A DNA stretch of 12,852 bases. Origin: Candidatus Omnitrophota bacterium. GTDB taxonomy: Bacteria > Omnitrophota > Gorgyraeia > JABMQH01. The position numbers were made by a program, and so were the translations under genes. The notes under the pieces were generated by a model. The model had not been told where the DNA came from, did no database searches, and was given only the letters and a program-made list of their open reading frames with translations. Numbering within the stretch: the stretch's first letter is position 1; the number at the start of each line of letters is the position of its first letter. Below, piece by piece: positions 1-9,900 of this stretch. The DNA is taken from assembly GCA_026387595.1 (NCBI GenBank), contig JAPLLL010000047.1, forward strand, positions 1-12,852, given 5' to 3'.

Positions 1-1
1 T

Positions 2-232
2 GTGGTCCCGGCCGGCACCGAACTCATAGCTAATAAAGACGAGACGTTGACTACGGAAATGAACCCTGCCGGCACAGTGCTTATGATCACAAGCCGTTCT
101 GTATTAACAGGTCGGCAGAATTACACAAAGGGCATACCGATCGGAGGAGCCGTAAGCTCTATTTCGGTTGCCGCGCCTCCGGCGATGCCTGTTCTTGCGC
201 CTGCCGAAGCGGCGGTGCTCGCGGCGGTCTAA
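2..232 (+). CDS. C-terminal tail of an unidentified protein (5' partial)
   Basis: An open frame enters from the left edge and stops with TAA at 230-232, leaving 76 visible residues. The GTG at position 2 is probably an internal Val codon, because the frame is open to the edge and has no visible ribosome binding site. The visible part has a short repeated flavour (PAGTELIA near the start, NPAGTVLMI about 20 residues later). It ends in an Ala/Pro-rich tail (APPAMPVLAPAEAAVLAAV), similar in composition to the Ala-rich end of the 2550-residue protein downstream. No catalytic motif or family is recognisable. The stop lies 44 bases before the next start on the same strand, so it probably belongs to the same operon. 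Codon use resembles its neighbours. That it is coding is fairly sure; its function is unknown. Confidence 0.7.
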   Translation: MVPAGTELIANKDETLTTEMNPAGTVLMITSRSVLTGRQNYTKGIPIGGAVSSISVAAPPAMPVLAPAEAAVLAAV

Positions 233-267
233 TATTGAAATTATTTGTGAATTTTTAACATAGAAAA

Positions 268-273
268 AAGGAG
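268..273 (+). promoter_or_regulatory. Shine-Dalgarno AAGGAG that bears on the start choice
   Basis: AAGGAG lies 3 bases before the ATG at 277 and 9 bases before a second in-frame ATG at 283, since the gene opens ATG AAA ATG AAA. Spacing of 9 is nearer the usual optimum than 3, so translation may really start at 283 and lose the first two residues. Either start leaves the signal peptide intact. Confidence 0.6.
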
Positions 274-276
274 ATC

Positions 277-357
277 ATGAAAATGAAAAAAACGGCGAAC
301 AGGATCGTATCGGTCGCGATACTTGTTGCGTTTCTTTTTACAAATACGGCATTCGCA
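277..357 (+). other. Signal peptide, first fusion protein
   Basis: The n-region is basic (MKMKKTANR), followed by a hydrophobic core (VSVAILVAFLFTNT) and a signal-peptidase-I-type site AFA before Tyr28. The motif SSLRPRP follows at residues 33-39. An export signal is odd in front of enzymes that use UTP and NAD. Confidence 0.85.
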
Positions 358-3060
358 TATCCGCAAAATTATTCAAGCCTAAGGCCGCGGCCTTCGAGCG
401 AGCGGGCGGATACGCTTGCCGAGGCGATACAAAAAGAGCTGGTAGAGATCATATACCCGTCCGGCAAGCCGCTTAATCTGGCGAACCTTACCGGAGATGA
501 TGTGGTAGTGGTTTCGATGTCAGCCGGAGAGGGGACGCGGTTTAAATCCACCATCCCGAAGGTAATTGCGCCGCTTGCCGGCAAACCGCTCGCTCAGCAT
601 AATATCGATACAGCCAGGGCTAATGGGTGGAAAACCGTTACGGTTGTTGTAGGCCATAGAAAGGGCGAAGTAATAAAGGCCTTAAGCGGAGTAGATGCGT
701 TTATTACCCAGCCTGATACAAAATCCGGCACCGCAAACGCCGCGATGCAGGTCGCTAAAGTGCCGGGCCTTCTTGAGTCCAGCGGCCTTGTTCTTATTAC
801 CGGAGGGGATACATGCATAAAACCAGATGTGATGGCGGAACTGGTTAAAAGGCACAAGGCCGGCAACAACGCAATAACAATGCTTACGATCGATGCGCCC
901 GAAAAAGGCGGTGCGGGCCGTATTGTCAGGAATCCAAAGACCAACGCCATAGATTCCATAGCGGAAAGAAAAGATATTGAAGTGCTGATCGCAGCCGGCA
1001 AACCGTATAGATTAAAGGACGGCACAGAACTGCCCGCCCAGCAGGTGCTTGCGACCAGGGAGAAAAACCGGTCTACTTATGTTATATCGGCCAAACTGTT
1101 AGGCCAGCTTCTGGGCCCCGTAACTAACGATAACGCGCAGCGCCAATTTTATCTGACGGATATGATCGCGAATGCTGTTGCCCGCGGCATGCGCGTTGAC
1201 GCATTAACGGTTGATTCATCAGCCTCACTTGACGCGAACACCGTCGAAGATCTCGCCCGCGCGGAACAGATCCTGGCGTCCGGATGGGGCGCAACGCCGC
1301 CGCCCAGCGGCACACCGTCGCATCGGCCTGAAGGCGCGCCCTCGGAAGATCCTTTAAAACGCGAAGTTGAGCAGGCGGCGCTGCAGTGGTTCAGGCCCGG
1401 CGCGACTCGCGCAGACGAAATAAAGCTGGAAGAATTTCTTAAAGCAAAAGGCGAGAAGGCGATCGAATATTTTGTGCAGCTGGTAGAAACCGACAGAGGC
1501 GGCGAATCTATCGGCACATGGCGTATCCCACCCACGGATTTCAACAACCCCAGGACGAAAAAATTACTTGAAAAATTTCCGCCCGGTTCCCATATATGTA
1601 CCAGTGTTGAAAATGACGACGAGGGGAAACCTATACCTTATTATATGCCCGAAACGCTTGAAGGGGTAATGAACTGGTTTGAAAAAGAGCGCATAAAGAT
1701 GATGTCGAGGGTAGCCATACAGAGGGCGCTTGGCCGGAAAATGGTTGTTGACGTAGGCGTAGGCGTTGTCGGCAATATAGAACTTACCTGTGGCTGTGCG
1801 AACAAGATCGATATGCCCGCCAAACAATATGCCAAGTCGCCGAGGTTCAGGCCACCGGTGTCCGGGAAGGACCAACACAATACTTTTGCTATCGGCTATG
1901 AGCCGATCGGGGACGGCACCTATCGCCAAGACATGATAGACAGGGGGTTGGTGGGCGTAAGGGCTGAGGACCCCGAACAATTAAAGGCCGCAAGAGAGGG
2001 GCATGAGCGGGGCAACCTGGCGGGCACATTTTTGCCCCAAGTCCTGTCAGTATGCGATGTTTCGCTGTTATCAATACCGCAACATCCGTTTAAGACTATG
2101 CACGACCATCCGGAAAATATATACGCCGATCCGAGGGGTGGGCTCGAGGTCGTGGAGATGGTGGCTGAATTTATGCCGCCAAGAGCCGCCTGCATAATCG
2201 AATCCACGGTTTATCCTTTTTATTATTCGCTCTTTGCCCTACCCGTGTTCGAGGAGGTTATGAAAAAGCGCAATTTGCCGAGACAAGAGCAGCCGCAGCT
2301 TTGCTATTCATTCCAGCGCATGGAACCGGGCCCGCGCGGATGGCGTTCAAACAAACAGCAGATCAGGATGGGCGGGGCCGCGACCGAAGAAGGCCTCGAA
2401 GCGTTAAAGCAATATTTTGAAATGTCGAATTACAAATATTCCAGTTCAAAAAAGGTAGTTGCCACGGAACTTACAAAAGACTCGGAAAACGCGATACGAT
2501 ACCAGATCATTGCGAGTTCCGCTCCGATGCAGGATATGTTTGAGGCCCTCGGCCTTGATATTTACGCGGAGACGCGCAGGATAGCCGAAGCGATGGTCAT
2601 GCAAGGCATTTCAGGCAAAAACGAACAGGCCGTAATTAAGGAAGCTATAGAGTCCATGAGGAACGCGTATGAAAGGGCGGCTGAATATGCAGAAACACAA
2701 ATACCTGATAAAACGGCGCGGGATACTTTTACTGGACAGGTGCGCTCCGTGTTTAACCAGTCTGCGACAGCCATATTAACGCAGGCGGTCCTCTATCCCG
2801 GCGGGTATTGCGTTATAGAACAGATAGGCCATCTTATTTACGGAATGGTTGCCACCAAGCTGGTCACGGAGCTGGATGTCAAGGCTATTTTTGACCCTGC
2901 CCTAAAAACTATCGCTTATATGAAGATGCGCCAGCGTGAACTGGCGGGTTGGGTTGTTTCGGAACTTGCAGATAAAGGCATAGAGCCCCAGGATACGAAG
3001 ATATGGGGCGGCGGCGCGACGTATATGCCGCAGATCGGGGACGGACATGGGCGTGACTGA
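277..3060 (+). CDS. Exported fusion: GlmU-type sugar-1-phosphate nucleotidyltransferase + nucleotide-sugar dehydrogenase (C-terminus cut by frame change)
   Basis: 927 residues. Residues 1-27 are a signal peptide with likely cleavage after AFA, followed by an SSLRP motif. Residues about 75-335 are a GlmU N-terminal-type nucleotidyltransferase, which makes NDP-sugar from sugar-1-phosphate and NTP. A Pro-rich hinge spans 336-363. Residues about 480-927 match the UDP-glucose/UDP-ManNAc 6-dehydrogenase family: GxGxxG at 494-499, ESTV at 642-645, Lys734 and Asn738 of the central helix, and GGYC with Cys845 as the expected catalytic thiol. This family oxidises UDP-sugars to UDP-uronates using 2 NAD. 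The frame stops at TGA 3058-3060, inside the C-terminal NAD-fold domain, and the rest of that domain continues in the overlapping gene. The two activities are consecutive pathway steps. The acetyltransferase half of GlmU is absent. Family assignments are firm; the exact sugar is unknown. Confidence 0.92.
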   Translation: MKMKKTANRIVSVAILVAFLFTNTAFAYPQNYSSLRPRPSSERADTLAEAIQKELVEIIYPSGKPLNLANLTGDDVVVVSMSAGEGTRFKSTIPKVIAPLAGKPLAQHNIDTARANGWKTVTVVVGHRKGEVIKALSGVDAFITQPDTKSGTANAAMQVAKVPGLLESSGLVLITGGDTCIKPDVMAELVKRHKAGNNAITMLTIDAPEKGGAGRIVRNPKTNAIDSIAERKDIEVLIAAGKPYRLKDGTELPAQQVLATREKNRSTYVISAKLLGQLLGPVTNDNAQRQFYLTDMIANAVARGMRVDALTVDSSASLDANTVEDLARAEQILASGWGATPPPSGTPSHRPEGAPSEDPLKREVEQAALQWFRPGATRADEIKLEEFLKAKGEKAIEYFVQLVETDRGGESIGTWRIPPTDFNNPRTKKLLEKFPPGSHICTSVENDDEGKPIPYYMPETLEGVMNWFEKERIKMMSRVAIQRALGRKMVVDVGVGVVGNIELTCGCANKIDMPAKQYAKSPRFRPPVSGKDQHNTFAIGYEPIGDGTYRQDMIDRGLVGVRAEDPEQLKAAREGHERGNLAGTFLPQVLSVCDVSLLSIPQHPFKTMHDHPENIYADPRGGLEVVEMVAEFMPPRAACIIESTVYPFYYSLFALPVFEEVMKKRNLPRQEQPQLCYSFQRMEPGPRGWRSNKQQIRMGGAATEEGLEALKQYFEMSNYKYSSSKKVVATELTKDSENAIRYQIIASSAPMQDMFEALGLDIYAETRRIAEAMVMQGISGKNEQAVIKEAIESMRNAYERAAEYAETQIPDKTARDTFTGQVRSVFNQSATAILTQAVLYPGGYCVIEQIGHLIYGMVATKLVTELDVKAIFDPALKTIAYMKMRQRELAGWVVSELADKGIEPQDTKIWGGGATYMPQIGDGHGRD
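499..1281 (+). other. Domain: GlmU-like nucleotidyltransferase, copy 1
   Basis: Residues 75-335 of the first fusion. They read in order like the N-terminal half of GlmU: the nucleotide loop SAGEGTRFKSTIPK (Gly84, Gly86, Thr87, Arg88, Lys95), SGTANAA (Gly151, Thr152), GGD with Asp178 for metal, AGRIVR at 213-218, Glu230 and Lys232-Asp233 in IAERKD, and NDNAQRQFYLTD with Asn286. All key positions known from GlmU look present, so catalysis is plausible. The expected product is a UDP-sugar, probably UDP-HexNAc or a related sugar, by family analogy. Confidence 0.88.
1735..3057 (+). other. Domain: nucleotide-sugar dehydrogenase, N-terminal and central parts plus the first strand of the C-terminal domain
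   Basis: Residues 487-927. The NAD loop GVGVVG is at 494-499. Strand and loop CDVSLLSIPQHP at 593-604 corresponds to the family's V-P-T-P turn, though here it reads IPQHP. IESTV is at 641-645. The central helix (TELTKDSENAIRYQ) keeps the catalytic-type Lys734 and Asn738, and GGYC at 842-845 supplies the Cys. The C-terminal domain begins at about 893 (VVSELADKGIEPQ) with first strand TKIWGGGATYMPQIGDG, and is then interrupted by the stop at 3058. Confidence 0.85.
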
Positions 3061-3976
3061 ATTTACCGTTTTTGACCCGTACCTCGATAAGTGGCCTCAA
3101 TTAAAAGAAAGCCCTTTTTCGCCTGAAAGCGAAGGATATAGCCTTGTAAGGCAAACCTGGCTTAAGGGCGTTAATTACGTATACGGCAAAAGAGTCGTCA
3201 AGAAAGCAAAGATATCCACGGAAAATGTGGAAGCAGATATTGACCCCCATACGAGTATCAGTCGCGACCGGGATGCGCTTATCCTTTCCATGGACCACCC
3301 ACAGCTTGTCGGAAGGTATCAACCGCCGCTTCGCCGTACCGTCCGTGGCCCCGACGGCAAACCTATCTTGCATCGTGGCCTTAGCGCCCCCAAAGTGGCG
3401 GCGCGCCTAATGGCGCACGAAAATAAAATTATACTTGATACACATTATTTTTTAAGCGACGAAGATATTAAGGAATTTTTTGCACTTGGCTTCGATGTCA
3501 GGGCCCTTGGCCGCGGCAATATCGGCAGGTTAAAAGAAGAAGCCTTCCGGGACAATAAGTTCCAGCTTAAAGTTGCGCACGAACTCCTTTCGGAATTACA
3601 GGCCCTGAGGTCCGAAGCAAAAGGAAAAGACGCGGAACTTGAATCGGCCATAACTACGATACAATCGAAGATAGAATATCTGAACGCCTCCGGCCGGAAA
3701 AATGAAAGCGATCTAAAGCAAAAATATGAAGCGGCCAAAGAGACCCACAGCCGCGTCTTTGGAAAGCAGCCAAAGGATAAGAAAGCGGTATTGGATAAAC
3801 TTGTGCTGGCGGAAGTAGAACCCGCCGCGAATAAGCTTGAGTCAAGGACCGCGGAGCTGACGCTGCTGGCCGAGGCAATAGCTTCGCAGGTGGAAAAAGG
3901 CAGATGCACGAGCCCGACAAATCCCGACGATATGTATGCGCATATAAGACGACTCAATTATTTGAACGGTCTCTTG
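2953..3976 (+). repeat. Tandem protein-level duplication, unit A (spans the frame break)
   Basis: Runs from SELADKGIEPQDTK of the upstream frame through the dehydrogenase C-terminal strands to the helical tail of the giant protein (residues 172-310; TTIQSKIEYL at 203-212, SDLKQKYEAAKETH at 221-234). Unit B at 4427-5227 repeats this order. Similarity is clear in protein but weak in DNA, so the duplication is old. Confidence 0.7.
3047..3526 (+). other. Domain: second part of nucleotide-sugar dehydrogenase C-terminal domain
   Basis: Residues 1-160. VTEFTVFDPYLDK at 3-15 matches the V-x-V-Y-D-P strand of this domain. RDALILSMDHPQL at 75-87 matches the family's strand ending in T-D-H. NKIILDTHYFLSDED at 126-140 and GFDVRALGRG at 148-157 match the final strands ending in G-x-G. 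With the upstream first strand these complete the fold, except that the helix normally between strands 1 and 2 (about 20 residues) is not visible in either frame. Confidence 0.8.
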
Positions 3977-6900
3977 CAGGGTTTCTTGGGGGATTGCGGC
4001 CTGGCTGCCAACGAGATGTTTGTTTCTGACAGGCCATCCCAGCCGCAGCTGCCGACAGTATCGCCGGCCGCTCAAAGTCAGGCCGTTGCAACCTTTACGG
4101 ACAATTATCTTTCCGCCTCGTTGAATCAATTTCAAGGCATCAACAGCGTGTTCGAGGACGCGGCCGGAGTTGTAGGCACCAATATGCATGAAACTGCGCG
4201 CGCCATTGTCACAGACAGGCCGTTCAGCCACAGCCCTCTTAGCCAACTACCGGGGGCTGTGCCCGATGCGAAACTTGCGGAGGCATCGGAGCGATCCATG
4301 CAGGCATTTATTGATATGGAAGTGGGAAGCGGTAATCTGTCGCCGCTTGAGGCAAGGGCAAGGCTTTTTTCGCATCAGGCGAACGCCAATAACCTGCGTA
4401 AAGGACCCCAAAAGGCCGCCTGGATAGTTCTTATGGAACTTGCCAGGTTTGGCATTGCGCCCGACCAGGCGCGTGTTTTCATGCCGGGGCAAAATAAGGT
4501 TGTTATTGGCGTTTTGTCGAAGGCATTAACCGAAATAGGATGCCCTGAGCCGGATACTGCCGGCCCCATGAATGCCGGCCGGAACGCCGTTATATTAACT
4601 GACAGCTCTAAGGGAATGGATGTCATCGAATTTGCCGCTGCCGCGCTTGGCCGCGAAGGAAATCTTCTCTTTGACGCAAATGATGCGCTTTCGGATGAGC
4701 AGGTCAAGATGCTACTGGCCCTGGATTGGCAAGTGGCGGGCACGGGGAGGAATGATATTTACGGGCGTGACCTTCAGGATATAAAAGGGAATATGCGCCG
4801 GATACCGGGCCTGATAGACGAAGTTACTCCTCAAAATAGACTGGAGGCAGCGCGCCAGCTTCTGACCAAACTTCAGGCAATGCCTGATAGCGCAGAGGCG
4901 GTTAAAACGGTTCAGGCGAAAATAGAATATTTATCCGCAATGGTAGAGCTTGAAAGATCTCCGAAGAACCTGTCCCTTAAGCAAAAACTGCAAATCCTTA
5001 GAAAGGCATATGAAGGCGCAAGAAGAGACCAGGAGAAAAAATATGATGTTCCGCTCGGGGCCCGTGACACCAGGCGCGCCTTAGATGCGGCAATGAAAAA
5101 CGTTGTTTCGCCGCTTGAAAACACCCTTACCGGGCTTTTACGGCAGGCAGGGGAGGTTTCTTCAGCTTTGACAAAACAACTTCAGGAGGGCGCGATGAAT
5201 TACACCTGCGACGATGTTTTGACGGATCTGGCCAGGGCCGGAGATACGATGTTTAATGAAGAAGGGCAAACAGCCGCAAGGGATGAGCTCGACCGCTTCA
5301 AGAAAGAAGAGAAAGGCAGCCGCCTGAAATTACCGCAGGCCTTTGCTCCGCAAGACCTTCCTGCGAAACTGCAGAAACAACTTCGCCAGGCCTCGATACC
5401 AACCGGTCTGGTCAGAAGCGGAAAAAAGTTTATGGCCGGCGAAAGACTTGCAGCCGTCGAGGACGCCAAAAAGGCGCGCGGCGAATCATACCGCGATTAT
5501 GAAGCCAAACCGTTTACTGACAAAGAAAGGGAGCCTATTATCAGCACTCTTTCCGATCAAGAAGCGACCGCTTACCAGCAGGGCAGGCTATGGCACAGAT
5601 TTACCGCAGCAGGTGACGTAAAAGTCCTGCCGGCTTTAATGATGCATCCGGGCGCTGACGGAAAACACATAGAAGTTACTCAGGACCCGGAAGGCAACCT
5701 CGCCTTTACGAGCTTGCGCTTCCGCGGGGATGCTAAGAAGGGGAAGAAGAATAACCCCGCTGAATGGGTGAAATTTACGCTTTTAGTCCCCTTGTATATA
5801 GTGGATGTCGCCTCGCCTAAGCCCGGGGAAGAAGGCAAAAGAACGTTTGATTATTTTATTACCCAGCAGCTTTTGAGGTCTTCTATACCGTGGAAGACCA
5901 AACAGTGGCTTGTGAACGAAGTTTTAGGCAAAGGCAAGATCCTCACCACTATCAGGACAGACGATGCGGTGGCGCAGAATAAATTAGCGGTGGTTATGCA
6001 GGGCAACCCTTATGCGGATATCGGAGCGGAAAAAGAGGCCGGCGGCTCAGGCAGGGCCGGTTATCTTGTTTCCATGGAAAGCGCAGCTCCGGAGGTGATC
6101 GTGACCACCGATGAATACGGCCGGGAAAACCTTATTGAGATAAAAGGTGTAGGGCCCATGTTCGGCGAAAGGACCCCGGGCAAAATATCCCAAATGGAGC
6201 GCACTATTGCCGGCGGAGTAAAAATAGACAAAACCGGGAAGAAGGTCAGCGGGCAGACGGCTATGAGGCAATTATATGGTTTAGTGCGCGGGCCGCAAAC
6301 AGGGGAGCTTGTCGTGAACGAAGGCCAGCCGGCGCACAAGGAAGAAGGGGCCACTTCGGGAGTGGCCGCCGCGGTTAACCACATCCTTCCGTGGAGCTCT
6401 AACAGGGCCGATATTGTAGGACAAGTATGGCGGACAACTCCGAGCAGCAAGAGAGAAGGCTCCAAGTTTATAGGAGGAAAACAGGATTATGACGATGCAG
6501 GCATAGGATACCGGCTCGGAAGGCAGGCCGCCGAAATGCTGAGCCATTTTGGCAACAGCGCGAATGTGCACATAGCCCCCGGCTGCGACAATATAAGGAT
6601 GGCTGGTGTGCCAACTCGCAGAAAAACGACTGTCGAAGGCCAATCGGAAAGCGTTATAGTGCCCAACCCGGGAGAAAAAAGTTATTTCACGGATGAGGAC
6701 AGCCTGGTAAATACTGCGGACGAAAGGAATCCGTTTGAGGCGTTTGATTACTATTTCAGGTGGACGCTTGTTTTTGCGCTGACCGACTATGAAGACGCGA
6801 AGTCGGGTTCTCTGGAAAAATTGAATTATCCAAGCATTGTGGAATGGATGAATGGTTTCATTGATAGATTCCTTGAAGCCCCGATAGTGCGCAATAACCC

Positions 6901-9900
6901 CAAGGCCGTGCAAAGATTTGAAGAGATCAGGCAGATGTTATATTCGGCTAAGGATGCTGCGGCGTTTAAACAGACGGCAGAACTTCTCCACGCCGAATTA
7001 CGCGATAGCTACGTCGCGTACCGTTCGCTCAGATTGCGCCTTGAAAACGGGTTTAACCCTACGGGCGACTCGCCGTATACCGCCAATACGGGTAAAAACT
7101 TCCAAAGGGGCAGGTTGACCGCAAAGGGGCCCTCTCGGGTTGTGGGCGCAAAAGGTGAGCGCAAACCATCGGCAGAAGAAGAGGCGCGGGCCTTTATAGC
7201 GGCTGAAAGAAAAGTGCTTGATCTTGCCCAGAAGGCGATAGAAGAAGGAGGCTACCCTCCGCTTAAGTTTGATTTCGGTATGGCGCGCAAAGAGCTTGAT
7301 GAAAAGGAAAAGATGATAGGTCATATAGCCAGGCAGGAAAGGCTTGTGATAAACAAGTTTTTTCAGGTGATGGGATGGGGTAGCTTTACGAATAGGACCG
7401 GATATTTTTCACAGGACAATATAACCAGGGAAAAACAGGCGCTTAAGGTTTCTTCGGATCAGGAGGCGCTTGAATCTCTGATCAATAAGGCTTACGAAGC
7501 GCTAATGGACATAGGCGCGGCTACACCGGGGTTGCTCATACTGGAAGACCTGCCTTCATATGAGCAGGTCTATAACCTGAAAAAATATTATCTGCCGCGG
7601 GCGCAACTGAAACACGCCAAGGTGTTTATAGAGGATACGTTTAGAGGCGGTACTGCTCCCGCGCGCATGGGGGACGGTACGGTCTGGGCTACGGGTCTGT
7701 TTGATAAACAGGCGGCCCAGAAGCTGGGAAGAACCGGAATGGAAATGGGAAAGAGGCGGGTGGCTGAAGTTCAGGAAGGCGAGAAGATCGGGTTGGAGAC
7801 ATTTGAGACAAAGGGTGTGCAAGGAGATATGCGCGCGCTGGTCAAGAGAAATCCTAGATCTAGAAAGGTTGTCATATACCACCACGGCCTTGCGGGCATC
7901 GCGGCCGATATGGCAATTGCAAGAATGAATTATGAAATAAGCGACAAGGCTTCGCTAGTAACATTTACCTCTTCCCGGTTGCGCCCTCTTATGCCGGGCG
8001 AAGAGTTAAATCCTGAAGCCATGGACCGGGTTTTCGGGCAGAAGGGTACTCCCCAGGCCAAGACATTTCAGGACGAGGCTGAAGACCTAAGAAGGGTTGT
8101 TGCGGGGACTATAGAGTATTTCAGGGGCTGCGGCGTCCCGGAGGATGAAATAGAAATAGTGCTCGTCGGAAAAAATCTGGGCGCGGAAGCGGCGTCCCAG
8201 GTCGCGCGGGATTTCCCGCAGATAGAGACGCTTATGATGGTCGGTTCGGGGCTTGAAGCGTTTTCCAGCTCGGGGCTTCCGAAAGCGCAATGGCACGATC
8301 TTATCAGTAGGCCGGAGCGCGGCACGGAGGAATTCGGCCAGATAGTGGCTAATTTCAGGGCCTTTACAGGCCGCACCATATTGGTTAGGGCGTTGCAGGA
8401 CCTGCCGGAGCGCCAGAGGTCAATGCAGGACCTGATCCCGCTTGCAGGCGGCCGGGTAGAACTGCATGGCGTAAACGACGAACATGATATGCAGAACGAA
8501 GCATCATTTGCTCACCTGGCCAAGATCCTTTCCAAGACTATAGGCGATGATTGGCGATTTGCGCCAGGCAGTCAGCAGCCCGGTACGGTAAGGATCATAG
8601 CCAGGGACGCGCTTAACGCGTTTGCCAACTGGCGCAGCGTGCCCGCATTAAGGCAGCAGCTTGAAACCTGGTACGGCACTGACGAGGCAATGCTTGATGC
8701 GCAGGCAAAGAGATATCTGCGCTCGATAACCGCTGCCATTGAAAGAGGATTTGCAGCGCAGGATAAGGAGATCATTATCATGAGGGTGCCCGGCAAAGTC
8801 AAAACCGTAGGTAATGCCTGCGATTATCCTAAAGGATTTTTTGATTCAGCCGCAATGGCGACGATGTCGGATAATATTTTTGTTATGTCGGAAAGAAACG
8901 ATGATGTCGTTAACCTTGGCACAATAAATTCCCAGAAATTCCCCGACAAACAGTACCACCTAAATGACGGGGATTTCGGGGTACCGCCGTCTGCTGAAGA
9001 CAGGTTTAATGGCCAGGAATCCTGGGATAAGTGGATTAAAAAAGATGCGATTAAACCTCTTTGGCCCATGAAGGGAAAGGATAAGGATTCCTATTGGTTT
9101 TCAATGGTCTGGGCCGCTACGGCATGGGGTAGGGGGGCGGAGCCGGCAAAAAGGGCGAATTTTAAAGGTTATAATTTCTTTGTCGGTGACAGCAACCTGT
9201 CATCTGCAGGCGGGCTAAGTTCATCCTCTAATATTTTTATAGCTTCAATCCTGGGCCTTAATTATTTATATGACCTGGGTTGGTCTTTGGAGCAATTGGC
9301 CACAGCCGGTTATGCGGAGCGTTATGCATGCGGCACGCAAGGCGGCATAGCAGACCACGCAGCGATACTAATGTGCATGGCCGGTCAAATGGGTATATTG
9401 AGCCTATCCCCTAAAACAACAATTACAGGACAGGTTACCCTGCCTAAAGGGCTGAATATGTTCATATTTGATTCCAGGATAAACCGCGAAATTATAGCCC
9501 CGTATGTTTCTCCAAGAACCGCTGATTATGCAGGCAGCAACGACCCCGCTGCCCTTTTTAAGACCTCTACGAGCCAGATGAGGGCAATGGGCAACCTGGG
9601 TTCAAGGCTGGGCTTTATCTACTTCAAAAATGCCCTTAAGAATCGAGGGGTCAATTTCAACCAGTTAGGGGCCATCGTGGGAAATGGCTTGGCGGCTGAA
9701 GCAAAAATCCCAAACGGCATTAAAGAAGAAGAGATCCGCGGGATACTGCTGTCTTTGCCTGCAAGAATAAGCAAACAAGATTTACTCAAAGCACTTCAGT
9801 CTATGATAAATGAAAATTTACTTGATGCGGATACCCTCGGAGTGATCAGGGGAGTTATAGAAACCGTAAACGCGATACAATTTCCTAAAGATGGATTAGC

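Noticed and set aside
235..261. TTGAAA (235-240) and TAACAT (256-261) as a promoter before the first fusion gene.
   Set aside because: Spacing is 15 bases and the -10 matches only four of six consensus positions, in an AT-rich gap where such matches arise by chance.
1282..1734. A GlmU acetyltransferase half after the first nucleotidyltransferase.
   Set aside because: No hexapeptide repeats are present; the sequence is a Pro-rich hinge followed by the lead-in to the dehydrogenase.
2003..2197. A 64-codon plus-strand open frame inside the dehydrogenase gene.
   Set aside because: It overlaps the NAD-domain region in another frame and its composition is not protein-like (Arg/Trp/Tyr-rich).
3047..3062. 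An RF2-type programmed +1 frameshift at GAC TGA.
   Set aside because: There is no CTT slippery codon, and the nearest G-rich stretch (3037-3040) is too far upstream to act as the stimulating Shine-Dalgarno. The apparent missing helix is also not explained by a shift.
6281..6913. A 210-codon open frame on the minus strand, and similar ones at 594-1025, 1564-1980 and 3445-3957.
   Set aside because: All lie opposite well-supported plus-strand domains, have no family motifs or ribosome sites, and read as antisense shadows.
5534..7066. Assigning the middle region to the SelO AMPylase family.
   Set aside because: Only short stretches (GRAGYL, IEIKGVG) are similar; the typical K-G-x-G-x-T-P-x-S-R run and the following D-G-R-A motif are absent.
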